DNA of 61,951 bases from Paraburkholderia phenoliruptrix (GTDB lineage Bacteria; Pseudomonadota; Gammaproteobacteria; Burkholderiales; Burkholderiaceae): NCBI RefSeq assembly GCF_902859825.1, contig NZ_CADIKB010000036.1, forward strand, positions 1 to 61,951. The letters are read 5' to 3'. The position numbers were made by a program, and so were the translations under genes. The notes beneath the pieces are model-generated. The model had not been told where the DNA came from. It saw only the letters and a program-made list of their open reading frames with translations, and made no database searches. This document shows positions 26,130 to 34,752 of this stretch, one piece after another; the first letter of the stretch is position 1; every line of letters starts with the position of its first letter.

Positions 26130-26966
26130 ATGTCACATACGTTAAATCTGGACAACTACTTCAGGCGCATTGGCTACACGGGACCGCGCGCGCCGACGCT
26201 CGAGGTGCTGCAGACCATTCATCGCCTGCACCCACGCGCCATTCCGTTTGAAAACCTGAGCCCGCTCGCGCGCCGGGCCGTGAAGCTCGACCTCGAATCC
26301 GTCGAAACAAAACTCGTCGTCGATCGTCGCGGCGGCTACTGCTTCGAGCACAACACGCTGCTCGCCCACGTGCTCATGGAACTGGGCTTCCAGGTCACGC
26401 CGCTGCTCGGCCGCGTGCTGTGGGGCCGCGATCATAGCGCCGTCACGCCCCGCACACACCTGGCTTTGCGTATTGATCTGGATAACGAAGCATGGATCGC
26501 CGACGTGGGTTTCGGCAGCGTCACGCTGACCTCGCCGCTGCGCCTGTCTCCCGGTCTTGCGCAACGCACGGATCTCGGCACTTTCCGGCTCGCGGACGCC
26601 TCGCACAACGCGGTTTACCTCGAAGTGCAGGGACGTGATGAAAGGTGGTCGCCTGTCTATCGTCTCGACTTGCAGCCGGTCGAATGGATCGATAACGAAA
26701 CCTCGAACTGGTACACGTCCACGTCGCCGGATGTGATTTTCGCAAGCAATCTGATCGTGTGCCGCGTGTTGGCCGAGGCGCGGCTCACGCTGCTCAACGA
26801 CCAGTTGAGCGAACGCGCGGCGAATGGCAGCCTGCTTTGCGAAGCGCGCCTCGCCAACGCGGAGGAGCTCGCGGCCTGTCTGCGCGATCGCTTCGGTCTG
26901 GATACCGGCGACATCGACGTTGCGGAGATATTCAACCGCGTGCGCACTCAGGCGGATCCGGCCTGA
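26130..26966 (+). CDS. nat: Arylamine N-acetyltransferase
   Basis: 278-residue cytosolic enzyme transferring acetyl from acetyl-CoA to arylamines, hydrazines or arylhydroxylamines. The Cys-His-Asp triad is intact: C71 in RRGGYCFEHN, H110 in RTHLAL and D125 in WIADVGFG. The PFENLS segment near residue 40 is also diagnostic. Length is normal. It is followed after 12 bases by a membrane methyltransferase gene, and the two are probably co-transcribed. Confidence 0.93.
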   Translation: MSHTLNLDNYFRRIGYTGPRAPTLEVLQTIHRLHPRAIPFENLSPLARRAVKLDLESVETKLVVDRRGGYCFEHNTLLAHVLMELGFQVTPLLGRVLWGRDHSAVTPRTHLALRIDLDNEAWIADVGFGSVTLTSPLRLSPGLAQRTDLGTFRLADASHNAVYLEVQGRDERWSPVYRLDLQPVEWIDNETSNWYTSTSPDVIFASNLIVCRVLAEARLTLLNDQLSERAANGSLLCEARLANAEELAACLRDRFGLDTGDIDVAEIFNRVRTQADPA

Positions 26967-26978
26967 CCTGCAACGGCC

Positions 26979-27659
26979 ATGGTCGCGCGCCTCGTCGTGC
27001 AAACGGTGCTGTGGCTCGCGAGCATGGGCGTGCTGCTGTTCGGCGCGGCCGGCACGCTCGCGTGGCCGGCCGCCTGGTGGTATCTGATCGAGCTCGGCGC
27101 GCTGAGCCTGTGGATCGGCCTGTGGCTCGCACGGCGCGATCCTGGCTTGCTCGCCGAGCGTCTCGCGCCGTTCGTGCAGAAGCAGCAAAGCCGTTGGGAC
27201 CGGTTCTTCATGGCGGCCGTGGCATGCGTCTGGTGCGGCTGGCTCGTCGTCATGGGGCTCGATGCGATGCGCTTTCGCGCTCCCGCACCGCTGCCGGTGG
27301 CCCTCGTAAGCCTCGGCTCGCTTTGCGTGCTCGTCTCTATCGTCATGTGCCGCTTCGTGTTTGCGGCCAATAGCTATGCGGCGCCGGTCGTCAAGATTCA
27401 GGCGAGCCGCGGCCATAAGGTGATCGACAGCGGTCTCTACGCCTACGTGCGTCATCCGATGTATTCGGCGGCGCTGCTGTTCTTCGTCGGGACGCCTCTG
27501 CTGCTGGGTTCGCGGTGGGGCCTCGCGTTCGTTCCGGTCATGGTGCTCGGGCTCGGCTGGCGCGCAGTGCGCGAAGAACGGCTGCTTGCCGAACAGCTCG
27601 ACGGCTATACGGGTTACATGGCGCGTGTGCGCTATCGCTTCATTCCTCTCATCTGGTAG
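26979..27659 (+). CDS. Isoprenylcysteine methyltransferase-like (ICMT/PEMT) membrane protein
   Basis: 226-residue membrane protein with five or so helices. The C-terminal half carries the SAM-binding pattern of the ICMT/PEMT group: GHKVIDSGLYAYVRHPMYSA, then a hydrophobic helix and EERLLAEQLDGYTGYMARVRYR with the conserved Glu-Glu. Bacterial members methylate small molecules or have unknown targets. It lies 12 bases after nat. Substrate not known. Confidence 0.82.
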   Translation: MVARLVVQTVLWLASMGVLLFGAAGTLAWPAAWWYLIELGALSLWIGLWLARRDPGLLAERLAPFVQKQQSRWDRFFMAAVACVWCGWLVVMGLDAMRFRAPAPLPVALVSLGSLCVLVSIVMCRFVFAANSYAAPVVKIQASRGHKVIDSGLYAYVRHPMYSAALLFFVGTPLLLGSRWGLAFVPVMVLGLGWRAVREERLLAEQLDGYTGYMARVRYRFIPLIW

Positions 27660-27701
27660 ACGCGCCGGGCCGCCTGCACCCGAGCGGCGCATGCGTGAAC
27701 C

Positions 27702-27711
27702 TGTCTAGACA
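27702..27711. promoter_or_regulatory. HutC-type operator candidate, distal site of module A
   Basis: TGTCTAGACA is a perfect 10-bp palindrome located 230 bases before the start of the module A binding-protein gene. It shares TGTCTA-ACA with the proximal site and resembles the TGTATA-type half-sites of HutC-family regulators. Confidence 0.55.
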
Positions 27712-27873
27712 AAATGCACCGCGCCGAAGCATCGCGCCGACGTACGCGGTGCTTCGCCAGCGTTCGGAAACTTCCCTGAAAGCCTTGTCCTGCCGCGATC
27801 CCTAGGGGCTTACCCGATGATTGGCGCAATTTTGCACGAATCTGCTTGCGACGGCTTTTTGACTCATGCAGAC

Positions 27874-27885
27874 TTGTCTATACAA
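27874..27885. promoter_or_regulatory. HutC-type operator candidate, proximal site of module A
   Basis: TTGTCTATACAA has 5-bp arms (TTGT-TACAA type, one central asymmetry) and lies 56 bases before the GTG start, in AT-rich promoter-like DNA. It matches the distal TGTCTAGACA site at 9 of 10 core positions. It is the likely binding site of the HutC-type regulator ending the operon. Confidence 0.6.
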
Positions 27886-27941
27886 ATTAAGCGGCGATTA
27901 AACATTCGGCTCGACGGTTTCCTCAATCAAGGAGTTTCGAC

Positions 27942-28802
27942 GTGAAAGTGAAACGCACCACGGCAGCAAAAGCATTGATCGGCGCCATGCTCGGCGCGGC
28001 GGCAATCCTCGCAGCGCCGGCGCAAGCAAAGGAATGGAAGACGGTGACCATCGCGCTGGAAGGCGGCTATGCACCGTGGAACCTGACCTTGCCCGGCGGC
28101 AAGCTCGGCGGCTTTGAACCCGAACTGGTCGCGAATCTGTGCGAGCGCATCAAGCTGCAATGCAATCTGGTTGCGCAAGACTGGGACGGCATGATCCCGG
28201 GGCTGCAAGCCGGCAAGTTCGACGTGCTGATGGACGCCATCTCGATCACGCCGGAGCGCGAGAAGATCATCGCGTTTTCGAAGCCGTATGCCGCCACGCC
28301 GGCCACGTTTGCCGTCGCCGACGCGAAGGTGCTGCCGAAGGCCGCACCCGGCGCCGCCGTCGTCAAGCTCTCCGGCGACCCGAAAGCCGATCAGCCGACT
28401 GTCGACGCGCTGCGCAAGCAGCTGAAGGGCAAGACCATCGGCATTCAGTCCGGCACCGTCTATACGAAGTTTATCAACGACGGCTTCAAGGACATCGCCA
28501 CCATCCGCGTCTACAAGACCTCGCCGGAGCGCGATCTCGATCTGGCGAACGGCCGCATCGACGCGTCGTTCGACGACGTGACGTACTACGCAGCGAACGT
28601 CGACAAGAAGGAAACCTCGTCGATCATCATGGCCGGTCCGAAGATCGGCGGCCCGATCTGGGGCCCGGGCGAAGGCCTCGCATTCCGCAAACAGGACGCC
28701 GATCTGAAGGCGAAATTCGACACCGCGATCAGCGCGGCGCTCGCCGACGGCACCGTCAAGAAGCTGTCCGCCAAGTGGTTCAAGACCGACGTCACGCCCT
28801 GA
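27942..28802 (+). CDS. Amino-acid ABC transporter binding protein (module A)
   Basis: 286-residue periplasmic binding protein of the polar-amino-acid (HisJ/ArgT) family. The start is GTG with AAGGAG upstream; a signal peptide covers residues 1-29 or so (PAQA-KEW). Family marks are GGYAPWNLTLPGGKLGGFEPEL, DWDGMIPGLQAGKFDVLMDAIS, ITPEREKIIAFSKPY and GIQSGTVYTKFIND. It begins a + strand operon of transporter, MIO-less lyase and HutC-type regulator. The substrate is probably the lyase substrate, that is, an amino acid or betaine related to histidine. Confidence 0.87.
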   Translation: MKVKRTTAAKALIGAMLGAAAILAAPAQAKEWKTVTIALEGGYAPWNLTLPGGKLGGFEPELVANLCERIKLQCNLVAQDWDGMIPGLQAGKFDVLMDAISITPEREKIIAFSKPYAATPATFAVADAKVLPKAAPGAAVVKLSGDPKADQPTVDALRKQLKGKTIGIQSGTVYTKFINDGFKDIATIRVYKTSPERDLDLANGRIDASFDDVTYYAANVDKKETSSIIMAGPKIGGPIWGPGEGLAFRKQDADLKAKFDTAISAALADGTVKKLSAKWFKTDVTP

Positions 28803-28891
28803 CTTACGCGGCGTTGGAGTCACGCTGCACGTGCGGGCGCGAGCTTGCGTGTGCAGCTGTTTCATCGGCCGTCATGAATGAGAGGTAGGCA

Positions 28892-29614
28892 ATGGCTCTG
28901 ATACAGGTGCTCGGCTTCGGGCCGGAAGGCTGGGGCGGCGTGTTGCTGCTCGCGGCGTTGATGACCGTCGCGCTCACGCTCGCCGCGCTCGCGGTCGGCG
29001 CGGGGTTCGGCGCGCTGGTCGCGGCGGCCAAACTGTCGCGCCTGCGCGCGTTGCGGGTGGTCGGCGACATCTACACGACGGTGTTTCGCGGCGTGCCCGA
29101 ACTGCTCGTCATCTACCTGTTCTACTTCGGCGGCTCGACGCTCGTCACCACGGTCGGCCAGTGGTTTGGCGCCGAGGGCTTTGTCGGCGTGCCGCCGTTC
29201 GTTATCGGGGCGCTCGCCGTGGGCATGATTTCCGGCGCGTATCAGGCCGAGGTGTATCGCTCGGCGGTGCTCGCGGTGTCGCGCGGCGAACTGGAAGCGG
29301 CCCGTTCCATCGGCATGCCGACCCTCACGATGGCGCGCCGCATCCTGATTCCGCAAGTGCTGCGCTTCGCGTTGCCGGGCATCGGCAATGTCTGGCAGCT
29401 GAGCCTGAAAGATTCCGCGCTGATCTCGGTCACGGGTCTGGCGGAGTTGCTGCGCACGAGCCAGGTGGCGGCGGGCTCCACGCATCAGTACTTCACGTTC
29501 TTCGTGGTGGGCGGCGCGCTGTATCTGCTGATGACGAGCATCTCGAACCGGGTCTTCAACCACGCCGAGGCGCGCGTGGGCCGGTCTTTCAAGCGCAACT
29601 TCGCGCGCAACTGA
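28892..29614 (+). CDS. Amino-acid ABC transporter permease, HisQ-like (module A)
   Basis: 240-residue inner-membrane permease with five or so helices. The polar-amino-acid permease signature is visible (VFRGVPELLVIYLFYFGG) and the coupling loop follows AYQAEVYRSAVLAVSRGELEAARS with IGMP. Forms a heterodimer with the next gene product. Ninety bases separate it from the binding-protein gene. Confidence 0.88.
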   Translation: MALIQVLGFGPEGWGGVLLLAALMTVALTLAALAVGAGFGALVAAAKLSRLRALRVVGDIYTTVFRGVPELLVIYLFYFGGSTLVTTVGQWFGAEGFVGVPPFVIGALAVGMISGAYQAEVYRSAVLAVSRGELEAARSIGMPTLTMARRILIPQVLRFALPGIGNVWQLSLKDSALISVTGLAELLRTSQVAAGSTHQYFTFFVVGGALYLLMTSISNRVFNHAEARVGRSFKRNFARN

Positions 29615-29627
29615 CGGCGACGGCATT

Positions 29628-30383
29628 ATGAATTTCGACTTCGACTTTCTGCTCGACACGGTGAAGCAACTGCTCGCCGCCGTGCCGACCACGCTTGGGC
29701 TTTTCTTCTGCTCGCTGATTCTCGGCGGACTGTTGTCGCTCGTCATCGTCACGATGCGGGTGTCGCCGCACTGGCTGCCGAATCGCTTTGCACGCGCTTA
29801 TATCCTCGTATTTCGCGGCTCGCCGCTGCTGATCCAGATGTTCCTCGTGTACTACGGCATGGGCCAGTTCGGCCTGATTCGCGAGAGCTTCCTCTGGCCG
29901 GTGCTGCGCGAACCGTACCTGTGCGCGGTGTTGTCGCTTGCGCTGTGCACGGCCGGCTACACCGCGGAAATCATTCGCGGCGGTTTGATGGCCGTGCCTG
30001 TCGGGCAGATCGAGGCAGGCTATTCGATCGGCCTCTCGGGCTTCGCGCTGCTGCGCCGCGTGATCGGCCCGATTGCGCTGCGCCAGTGCTTGCCGGCGTA
30101 TTCGACGGAAGCGGTGCTGCTCGTCAAATCCACCGCGCTCGCGAGTCTCGTCACCGTGTGGGAAGTGACCGGCGTCGCGCAGCAGATCATTCAGCAAACC
30201 TATCGCACGACGGAAGTTTTCATCTGCGCCGCGCTGATCTATCTGTTCCTGAACTTCGTGATCGTGCGCGCGCTCGGCCTGCTGGAGGCGCGCCTGTCGC
30301 GGCATCTGCGCGCGGCGCCGCGGCCGGCCGCGCCAAGCCGCCCGGTGTCCGCCACCACTGAAGCACGCCGTGCCGCGCCCTGA
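29628..30383 (+). CDS. Amino-acid ABC transporter permease, HisM-like (module A)
   Basis: 251-residue second permease. FRGSPLLIQMFLVYYGMGQ and AGYTAEIIRGGLMAVPVGQI mark the family, followed by the EAGYSIGLSGFALLRRV coupling segment. The C-terminal 25 residues are a Pro/Ala-rich cytosolic tail. It starts 13 bases after the first permease. Confidence 0.88.
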   Translation: MNFDFDFLLDTVKQLLAAVPTTLGLFFCSLILGGLLSLVIVTMRVSPHWLPNRFARAYILVFRGSPLLIQMFLVYYGMGQFGLIRESFLWPVLREPYLCAVLSLALCTAGYTAEIIRGGLMAVPVGQIEAGYSIGLSGFALLRRVIGPIALRQCLPAYSTEAVLLVKSTALASLVTVWEVTGVAQQIIQQTYRTTEVFICAALIYLFLNFVIVRALGLLEARLSRHLRAAPRPAAPSRPVSATTEARRAAP

Positions 30384-30417
30384 GCGCCGGCCATTCCGGA
30401 TGAACCTGGAGAATTCC

Positions 30418-31209
30418 ATGAACGCTACGGCACCCGTTGCACTGTCGGTCAAGAACATTCACAAATCGTTCGGCGATCATCACGTGCTCAAAGGCATTTC
30501 GCTCGATGCGCATCAAGGCGACGTGATTTCGATTCTCGGCGCGAGCGGCTCGGGCAAGAGCACCTTTCTGCGCTGCCTGAATCTGCTCGAAACGCCCGAC
30601 GACGGTTCCGTCGCGCTCGCCGGCGAAGAGCTGAAAATGAAGCGCCGCAGCGACGGCAAGCTGCAACCGAGCGACCGCCGCCAGGTGGACCGCGTGCGCT
30701 CGCAACTCGGCATGGTGTTTCAGAACTTCAATCTCTGGTCGCATATGACTGTGCTCGAAAATCTGATCGAAGGGCCGATGCGCGTGCTCAAGCGTAGCCG
30801 CGCGGAGTCGGTGGAAGAAGCCGAGGCGCTGCTCGCCAAAGTCGGTCTCGCGGAAAAACGCGGCCACTATCCGGCGCATCTGTCGGGCGGCCAGCAGCAG
30901 CGCGTGGCGATCGCGCGTGCGCTCGCCATGCATCCGAAGGTCATGCTGTTCGACGAACCGACTTCCGCGCTCGATCCCGAACTGGTCGGCGAAGTCTTGC
31001 GCGTGATGCGCTCGCTTGCCGAGGAAGGCCGCACGATGCTGGTGGTGACGCATGAAATGGGTTTCGCGCGTCACGTGTCGAATCGCGTGATGTTCCTGCA
31101 TCAGGGCCAGGTGGAAGCGGACGGCTCGCCCGACGAGGTTTTCGTCGAGTGCAAGTCGGAGCGTTTCCGGCAATTCGTGTCGAGTCATCACGACCGCACG
31201 ACGAACTGA
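30418..31209 (+). CDS. Amino-acid ABC transporter ATP-binding protein, HisP-like (module A)
   Basis: 263-residue ATPase of the HisP/GlnQ type. Walker A GASGSGKST, Q-loop VFQNFNLWSHMTV, signature LSGGQQQRVAIARAL and Walker B MLFDEPTSALDPEL are all intact, and the charged insert after KMKRRSDGKLQPSDRRQ is characteristic of HisP. The start at 30418 has GGAG 7 bases upstream; a longer reading from 30370 would overlap the preceding gene. Confidence 0.9.
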   Translation: MNATAPVALSVKNIHKSFGDHHVLKGISLDAHQGDVISILGASGSGKSTFLRCLNLLETPDDGSVALAGEELKMKRRSDGKLQPSDRRQVDRVRSQLGMVFQNFNLWSHMTVLENLIEGPMRVLKRSRAESVEEAEALLAKVGLAEKRGHYPAHLSGGQQQRVAIARALAMHPKVMLFDEPTSALDPELVGEVLRVMRSLAEEGRTMLVVTHEMGFARHVSNRVMFLHQGQVEADGSPDEVFVECKSERFRQFVSSHHDRTTN

Positions 31210-31279
31210 CGCGCGCCTTCCCGGCACGCCGCGTTATGACGCACAGCGTTTAACACCCCTAATCGTGTAGAGCACCATC

Positions 31280-32950
31280 ATGGCCGTGATCCGTTCCGAT
31301 CGTCCTCTCGACTGGGCACAGGTGGCAGCGGTCGCCGCCGGCGAGCCGCTCGAGCTTTCCGCCGACGCCCGCGCGCGCATCGCGGCGGCGCGCGTGCTCG
31401 TCGAACAGATCGTCGAGCGCGGCATTCGCGCGTATGGCGTGAATACCGGCGTGGGCGCGTTGTGCGATGTGATCGTGTCGCCGGCCGAACAGCGCACGCT
31501 TTCGCGCAACATTCTGATGAGTCACGCGGTCGGCGTGGGTGCGCCGCTCGGCGTCGCGGAGACGCGCGCGATCATGGCCGCGGCGGTCAACAATTTTGCG
31601 CATGGTCACTCGGGCGTTCGTCTTGACGTCGCGGATCAACTCGTCGCGTTGCTCAATGCCGATTGTCTGCCGGAAGTGCCCGCGTTCGGTTCAGTCGGTT
31701 ATCTGAGCCATATGGCGCATATCGCGCTCGTGTGCATCGGCGAGGGCTATGTGCGCTTTCGCGGCGAACGGCTGAAGGGCCGCGACGCCTTGCGACTGCT
31801 CGGCCGCGAGCCGCTCGTGCTGGAGGCGAAAGAGGGCTTGAGCCTCATCAACGGAACGCCGTGCGTGACGGGCCTCGCGGCGCTGGCGCTCGCGCGTGCG
31901 GTGCGCCTCTTCGACTGGACCGATGTGGTCGCGGCCATGAGCTTCGAGAACCTGCGCGGCCAGCTTGCCGCATTCGACGCAGACTCGCTTGCCTTGCGCG
32001 TTTCGCCGGGCCTCAACCTGGTGGGCGAGCGCATGCGCACGGCGCTCGCCGACAGCGGCATTCTTGCCGCGGTGGTCGGCCAGCGCACGCAAGACCCGCT
32101 TTCCATGCGCACCATCCCTCATGTGCACGGCGCCGCGCGCGACGTGCTCGCCGCCACCGCCGACGTGGTCAATCGCGAACTCGCGTCGATCACGGACAAT
32201 CCGATCGTCGCCGGCACGCCCGAGGAGCCGCGCGTGTATTCGCAGGCGCATGCGGTGGGCGCATCCATTGCGCTGGCGATGGACAGCCTTGCCACCGCCA
32301 TCGCGCAGGTCGCCGCGATGGCCGAGCGCAGGCTCGACCGCCTCGTCAATCCGCTTGTGAGCGGCTTGCCCGCGTTTCTCGCGGAACCGGGCGGCACCTG
32401 CTCAGGCTTCATGATCGCGCAGTACACGGCGGCTTCGCTTGTTGCGCAGAACCGGCGCCTCGCGTTGCCCGCGAGTCTCGACGGCGGCATCACGTCCGGC
32501 TTGCAGGAAGACCATTTGTGTCACGCGACGCCCGCCGCGCTCAAGGCGCTGGAGATCGTCGACAACGCGGGACGCATCGTGGCGATCGAGCTGCTGGCCG
32601 CGGCGCAAGCGTACGATCTGCAAGCCACCGATGCGCCGCGCGCGCCGCATACGCATGCCTTGTGGCAACGCGTCCGCCAGAAAGTGCCGACCTATCGCGA
32701 TGACCGTCCTCTCGCCGAGGACATGAGCGTCGCGTTCGGCATGATCGCGGGCGAGGCGCCGCCGCCGCTGCCTACTCCGGGTAAGATGGGGCCGCCTGAC
32801 GACATTCGCCATGCTGCTCCTGACGCCACGACGAACAGCGGCGCAGAGTTCGTTGCGGGCGCATCCATCGCCGGCGTGAGCGCTGCCGAGGCCTTCCCGG
32901 CAGCGGCGAACAGCGCAAATAGTACGATCAGCGCGGCGCACGCGGCCTGA
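31280..32950 (+). CDS. Histidine ammonia-lyase homologue lacking the MIO tripeptide (candidate trimethylamine-type lyase, ergothionase-like)
   Basis: 556-residue member of the aromatic amino acid lyase superfamily. The overall fold markers are present: AYGVNTGVG (Y52), SLINGT (N191), QDPLSMR (271-277), NPLVSGLPAFL and LQEDH (E410). However, the cofactor motif reads GSVG-YLSHMAHIAL at residues 137-150, where normal enzymes have GSVGASGDLAPLAHM. Exactly Ala-Ser-Gly is absent and the following Asp is Tyr; the usual catalytic Tyr of QDxYS is Leu (274). It therefore cannot form MIO and should not deaminate histidine. Ergothionase, a MIO-less relative that removes trimethylamine from ergothioneine, is the nearest known precedent. 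A low-complexity tail of about 55 residues follows position 500. Substrate unproven. Confidence 0.8.
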   Translation: MAVIRSDRPLDWAQVAAVAAGEPLELSADARARIAAARVLVEQIVERGIRAYGVNTGVGALCDVIVSPAEQRTLSRNILMSHAVGVGAPLGVAETRAIMAAAVNNFAHGHSGVRLDVADQLVALLNADCLPEVPAFGSVGYLSHMAHIALVCIGEGYVRFRGERLKGRDALRLLGREPLVLEAKEGLSLINGTPCVTGLAALALARAVRLFDWTDVVAAMSFENLRGQLAAFDADSLALRVSPGLNLVGERMRTALADSGILAAVVGQRTQDPLSMRTIPHVHGAARDVLAATADVVNRELASITDNPIVAGTPEEPRVYSQAHAVGASIALAMDSLATAIAQVAAMAERRLDRLVNPLVSGLPAFLAEPGGTCSGFMIAQYTAASLVAQNRRLALPASLDGGITSGLQEDHLCHATPAALKALEIVDNAGRIVAIELLAAAQAYDLQATDAPRAPHTHALWQRVRQKVPTYRDDRPLAEDMSVAFGMIAGEAPPPLPTPGKMGPPDDIRHAAPDATTNSGAEFVAGASIAGVSAAEAFPAAANSANSTISAAHAA

Positions 32951-33054
32951 TTCGAATGGAGCCGGTGCGCGGACTATCCGTCGGCGAGCCGGGACTTCAG
33001 CGGGTGGACGAGCGGCACGACGGCTACGACACCCAACCCACCCACGAGGTCGGA

Positions 33055-33852
33055 GTGAACACAATTACAGAGACTCACGAAGCGGGGCACAACCCGGCGC
33101 AGCCAGATGGCGAGCACGGCGCGGGCGCGACTCGGCGCGCCGCATGCAAGGAGACGCCCGCGAAAGCCATGCCCGCGTACGAGCAGATCAAGCGCTACGT
33201 GATCCGCCGCATCAGCGAAGGCGACTGGAAGCCGGGCGGGCTGATTCCGTCCGAAGCCGAACTGGTGAAAGAATTCGGCGTCGCGCGCATGACGGTGTCG
33301 CGCGCGCTGCGCGAGCTGACTGCCGAACGCGTGCTCACGCGCGTGCAAGGTTCAGGAACGTTCGTCGCGCCGCAGCGCTACGAATCGACGGTGCTGGAAA
33401 TCCGCAATATCGCCGACGAAATTGCCGCGCGCGGCCATCGTCATTCGGCGCGCGTGTTGATGCTCGAACCGAGCGACGATCCGCGCGCGCTCGAAGCGCT
33501 CGGCCTCGCGAGCGGCCCGGCGTTTCATTCGTGCATTGTCCACAGCGAAGAGGGCGAGCCGATCCAGTACGAAGATCGCTACGTCAATCCGAAGGTGTTT
33601 CCCGACTATCTGCAACAGGACTTCACGGTCGAGACACCGAATCACTACATGGTGCGCCTCGCGCCGATTCAGCGCGCGGAATTCCGCATCTATGCGCAAA
33701 AGCCGGACGCGTACGTGCGGCGTCATCTGTCGATGGAGATCGGCGAGCCGTGTCTGTTGCTCTGGCGTCGCACGTGGGTGGGTGACGATGTCGCGACGTC
33801 GGTGCAGTTGTGGCATCCGGCGTCGCGTTTTCATCTGGCGGGAAATGTCTAG
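33055..33852 (+). CDS. HutC-type GntR regulator (module A)
   Basis: About 265 residues from a GTG at 33055, chosen because GAGG precedes it; an ATG at 32956, 5 bases after the lyase stop, would add 33 residues but lacks a ribosome binding site. The winged helix starts at PAYEQIKRYVIRRISEGDW, with VARMTVSRALRELTAE as recognition region, and a UTRA effector domain follows (RYVNPKVFPDYLQQDFTVETP, WHPASRFHLAGN). The UTRA domain of HutC binds urocanate; here an acrylate product of the lyase is the likely inducer. Probable targets are the two palindromes before the operon. Confidence 0.85.
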   Translation: MNTITETHEAGHNPAQPDGEHGAGATRRAACKETPAKAMPAYEQIKRYVIRRISEGDWKPGGLIPSEAELVKEFGVARMTVSRALRELTAERVLTRVQGSGTFVAPQRYESTVLEIRNIADEIAARGHRHSARVLMLEPSDDPRALEALGLASGPAFHSCIVHSEEGEPIQYEDRYVNPKVFPDYLQQDFTVETPNHYMVRLAPIQRAEFRIYAQKPDAYVRRHLSMEIGEPCLLLWRRTWVGDDVATSVQLWHPASRFHLAGNV

Positions 33853-33887
33853 CGGGCCGGCGAGGCGGCTGCCGCGCCGCTCGCTAG
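33849..33887. terminator. Convergent hairpin between the two HutC-type genes
   Basis: CTAGCGGGC (33849-33857) and GCTCGCTAG (33879-33887) pair with one G-T wobble. The stem overlaps the stop codon of the + gene and precedes the stop of the - gene. No T-run; likely a bidirectional end structure. Confidence 0.4.
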
Positions 33888-33893
33888 TTGGCG

Positions 33894-34703
33894 TCAGCCC
33901 TGCCGTTGCGACAGATCCGGCGAAAAGCGGCAACCTAGCCGGTAACGCGAACCGGGATGCACAAACCGCGCGAAGGTCACCGCAATGCCGCTCGTCCACG
34001 TGCGGCGCACGAGCGTGAGGCACGGTTCGTCCGCGCGAATGTCGAGCAGTTCGGCTTCGGCCTGAGTGGGCAGGTGAGCGTCGACAATATGTTCGACGTC
34101 GTGCGCGGGCACTGTTTCATACAGATATTCCGACGGCCGGATCGCCGAGAAATCCTGTCGCAGGAACTCAGGCGCGACGGCCGGATTCACGTAGCGATCC
34201 TCCAGCTGCACCGGCAAGCCGTTTTCGCGGTGCACGCAAATCACATGAAAGACCGAGGCGCCGGGCGCGAGCCCCAGCGCATTCGACACCACGACGGACG
34301 CGGTCTCGCGCTGCAGCAGCACGGTGCGGTAGCTGTATTCGTGGCCGCGCGAACGGATTTCGTCGCCGATATGCGCGATCATCAGAAGCGTGGATTGCGG
34401 CCTTGCCTGCGCGACGAAGGTGCCGACGCCCGATACGCGCGTGACAAGCCCTTCGTGCGAGAGCTCGCGCAGCGCGCGGTTCACCGTCATGCGCGACACG
34501 CCGAGCGTGGCGACCAGATCGAGCTCGGAAGGCAGGCGATCGCCCGCCTGACGCGCGCCGGATTCGATGATGCCGCGAATGTGATGCTTGACCTGCTCGT
34601 AGCGCGCAGCCGGCGCCTGCGCCGCGGCGCGCACGCTTTTAGCCGCGGCGGCTCGCGGCCTTTCGCCGGCAGGGTGGCTTTTGCTGCGAAGCATGGCGGA
34701 CAT
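33894..34703 (-). CDS. HutC-type GntR regulator (module B)
   Basis: 269 residues from 34703, preceded by AAGGGG. The winged helix (RYEQVKHHIRGIIESGARQ, VSRMTVNRALRELSHEG) and the UTRA domain (ENGLPVQLEDRYVNPAVAPE, FLRQDFSAIRPSEYLYETVP) are plainly HutC-like and clearly paralogous to the convergent gene 41 bases away. It is last in a minus-strand operon with the module B transporter. The GTATATAC palindromes before that operon are its likely sites. Confidence 0.87.
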   Translation of the reverse strand: MSAMLRSKSHPAGERPRAAAAKSVRAAAQAPAARYEQVKHHIRGIIESGARQAGDRLPSELDLVATLGVSRMTVNRALRELSHEGLVTRVSGVGTFVAQARPQSTLLMIAHIGDEIRSRGHEYSYRTVLLQRETASVVVSNALGLAPGASVFHVICVHRENGLPVQLEDRYVNPAVAPEFLRQDFSAIRPSEYLYETVPAHDVEHIVDAHLPTQAEAELLDIRADEPCLTLVRRTWTSGIAVTFARFVHPGSRYRLGCRFSPDLSQRQG

Positions 34704-34752
34704 CGGCGGCCCCTTTTCACGGTTCGTGCGGAGTGCGAAGCGTAAGGCGCGC

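Noticed and set aside
31280..32950. Straight annotation as hutH (histidine ammonia-lyase)
   Set aside because: The MIO-forming Ala-Ser-Gly is absent, and no hutU, hutI or hutG gene is near; the name would mislead.
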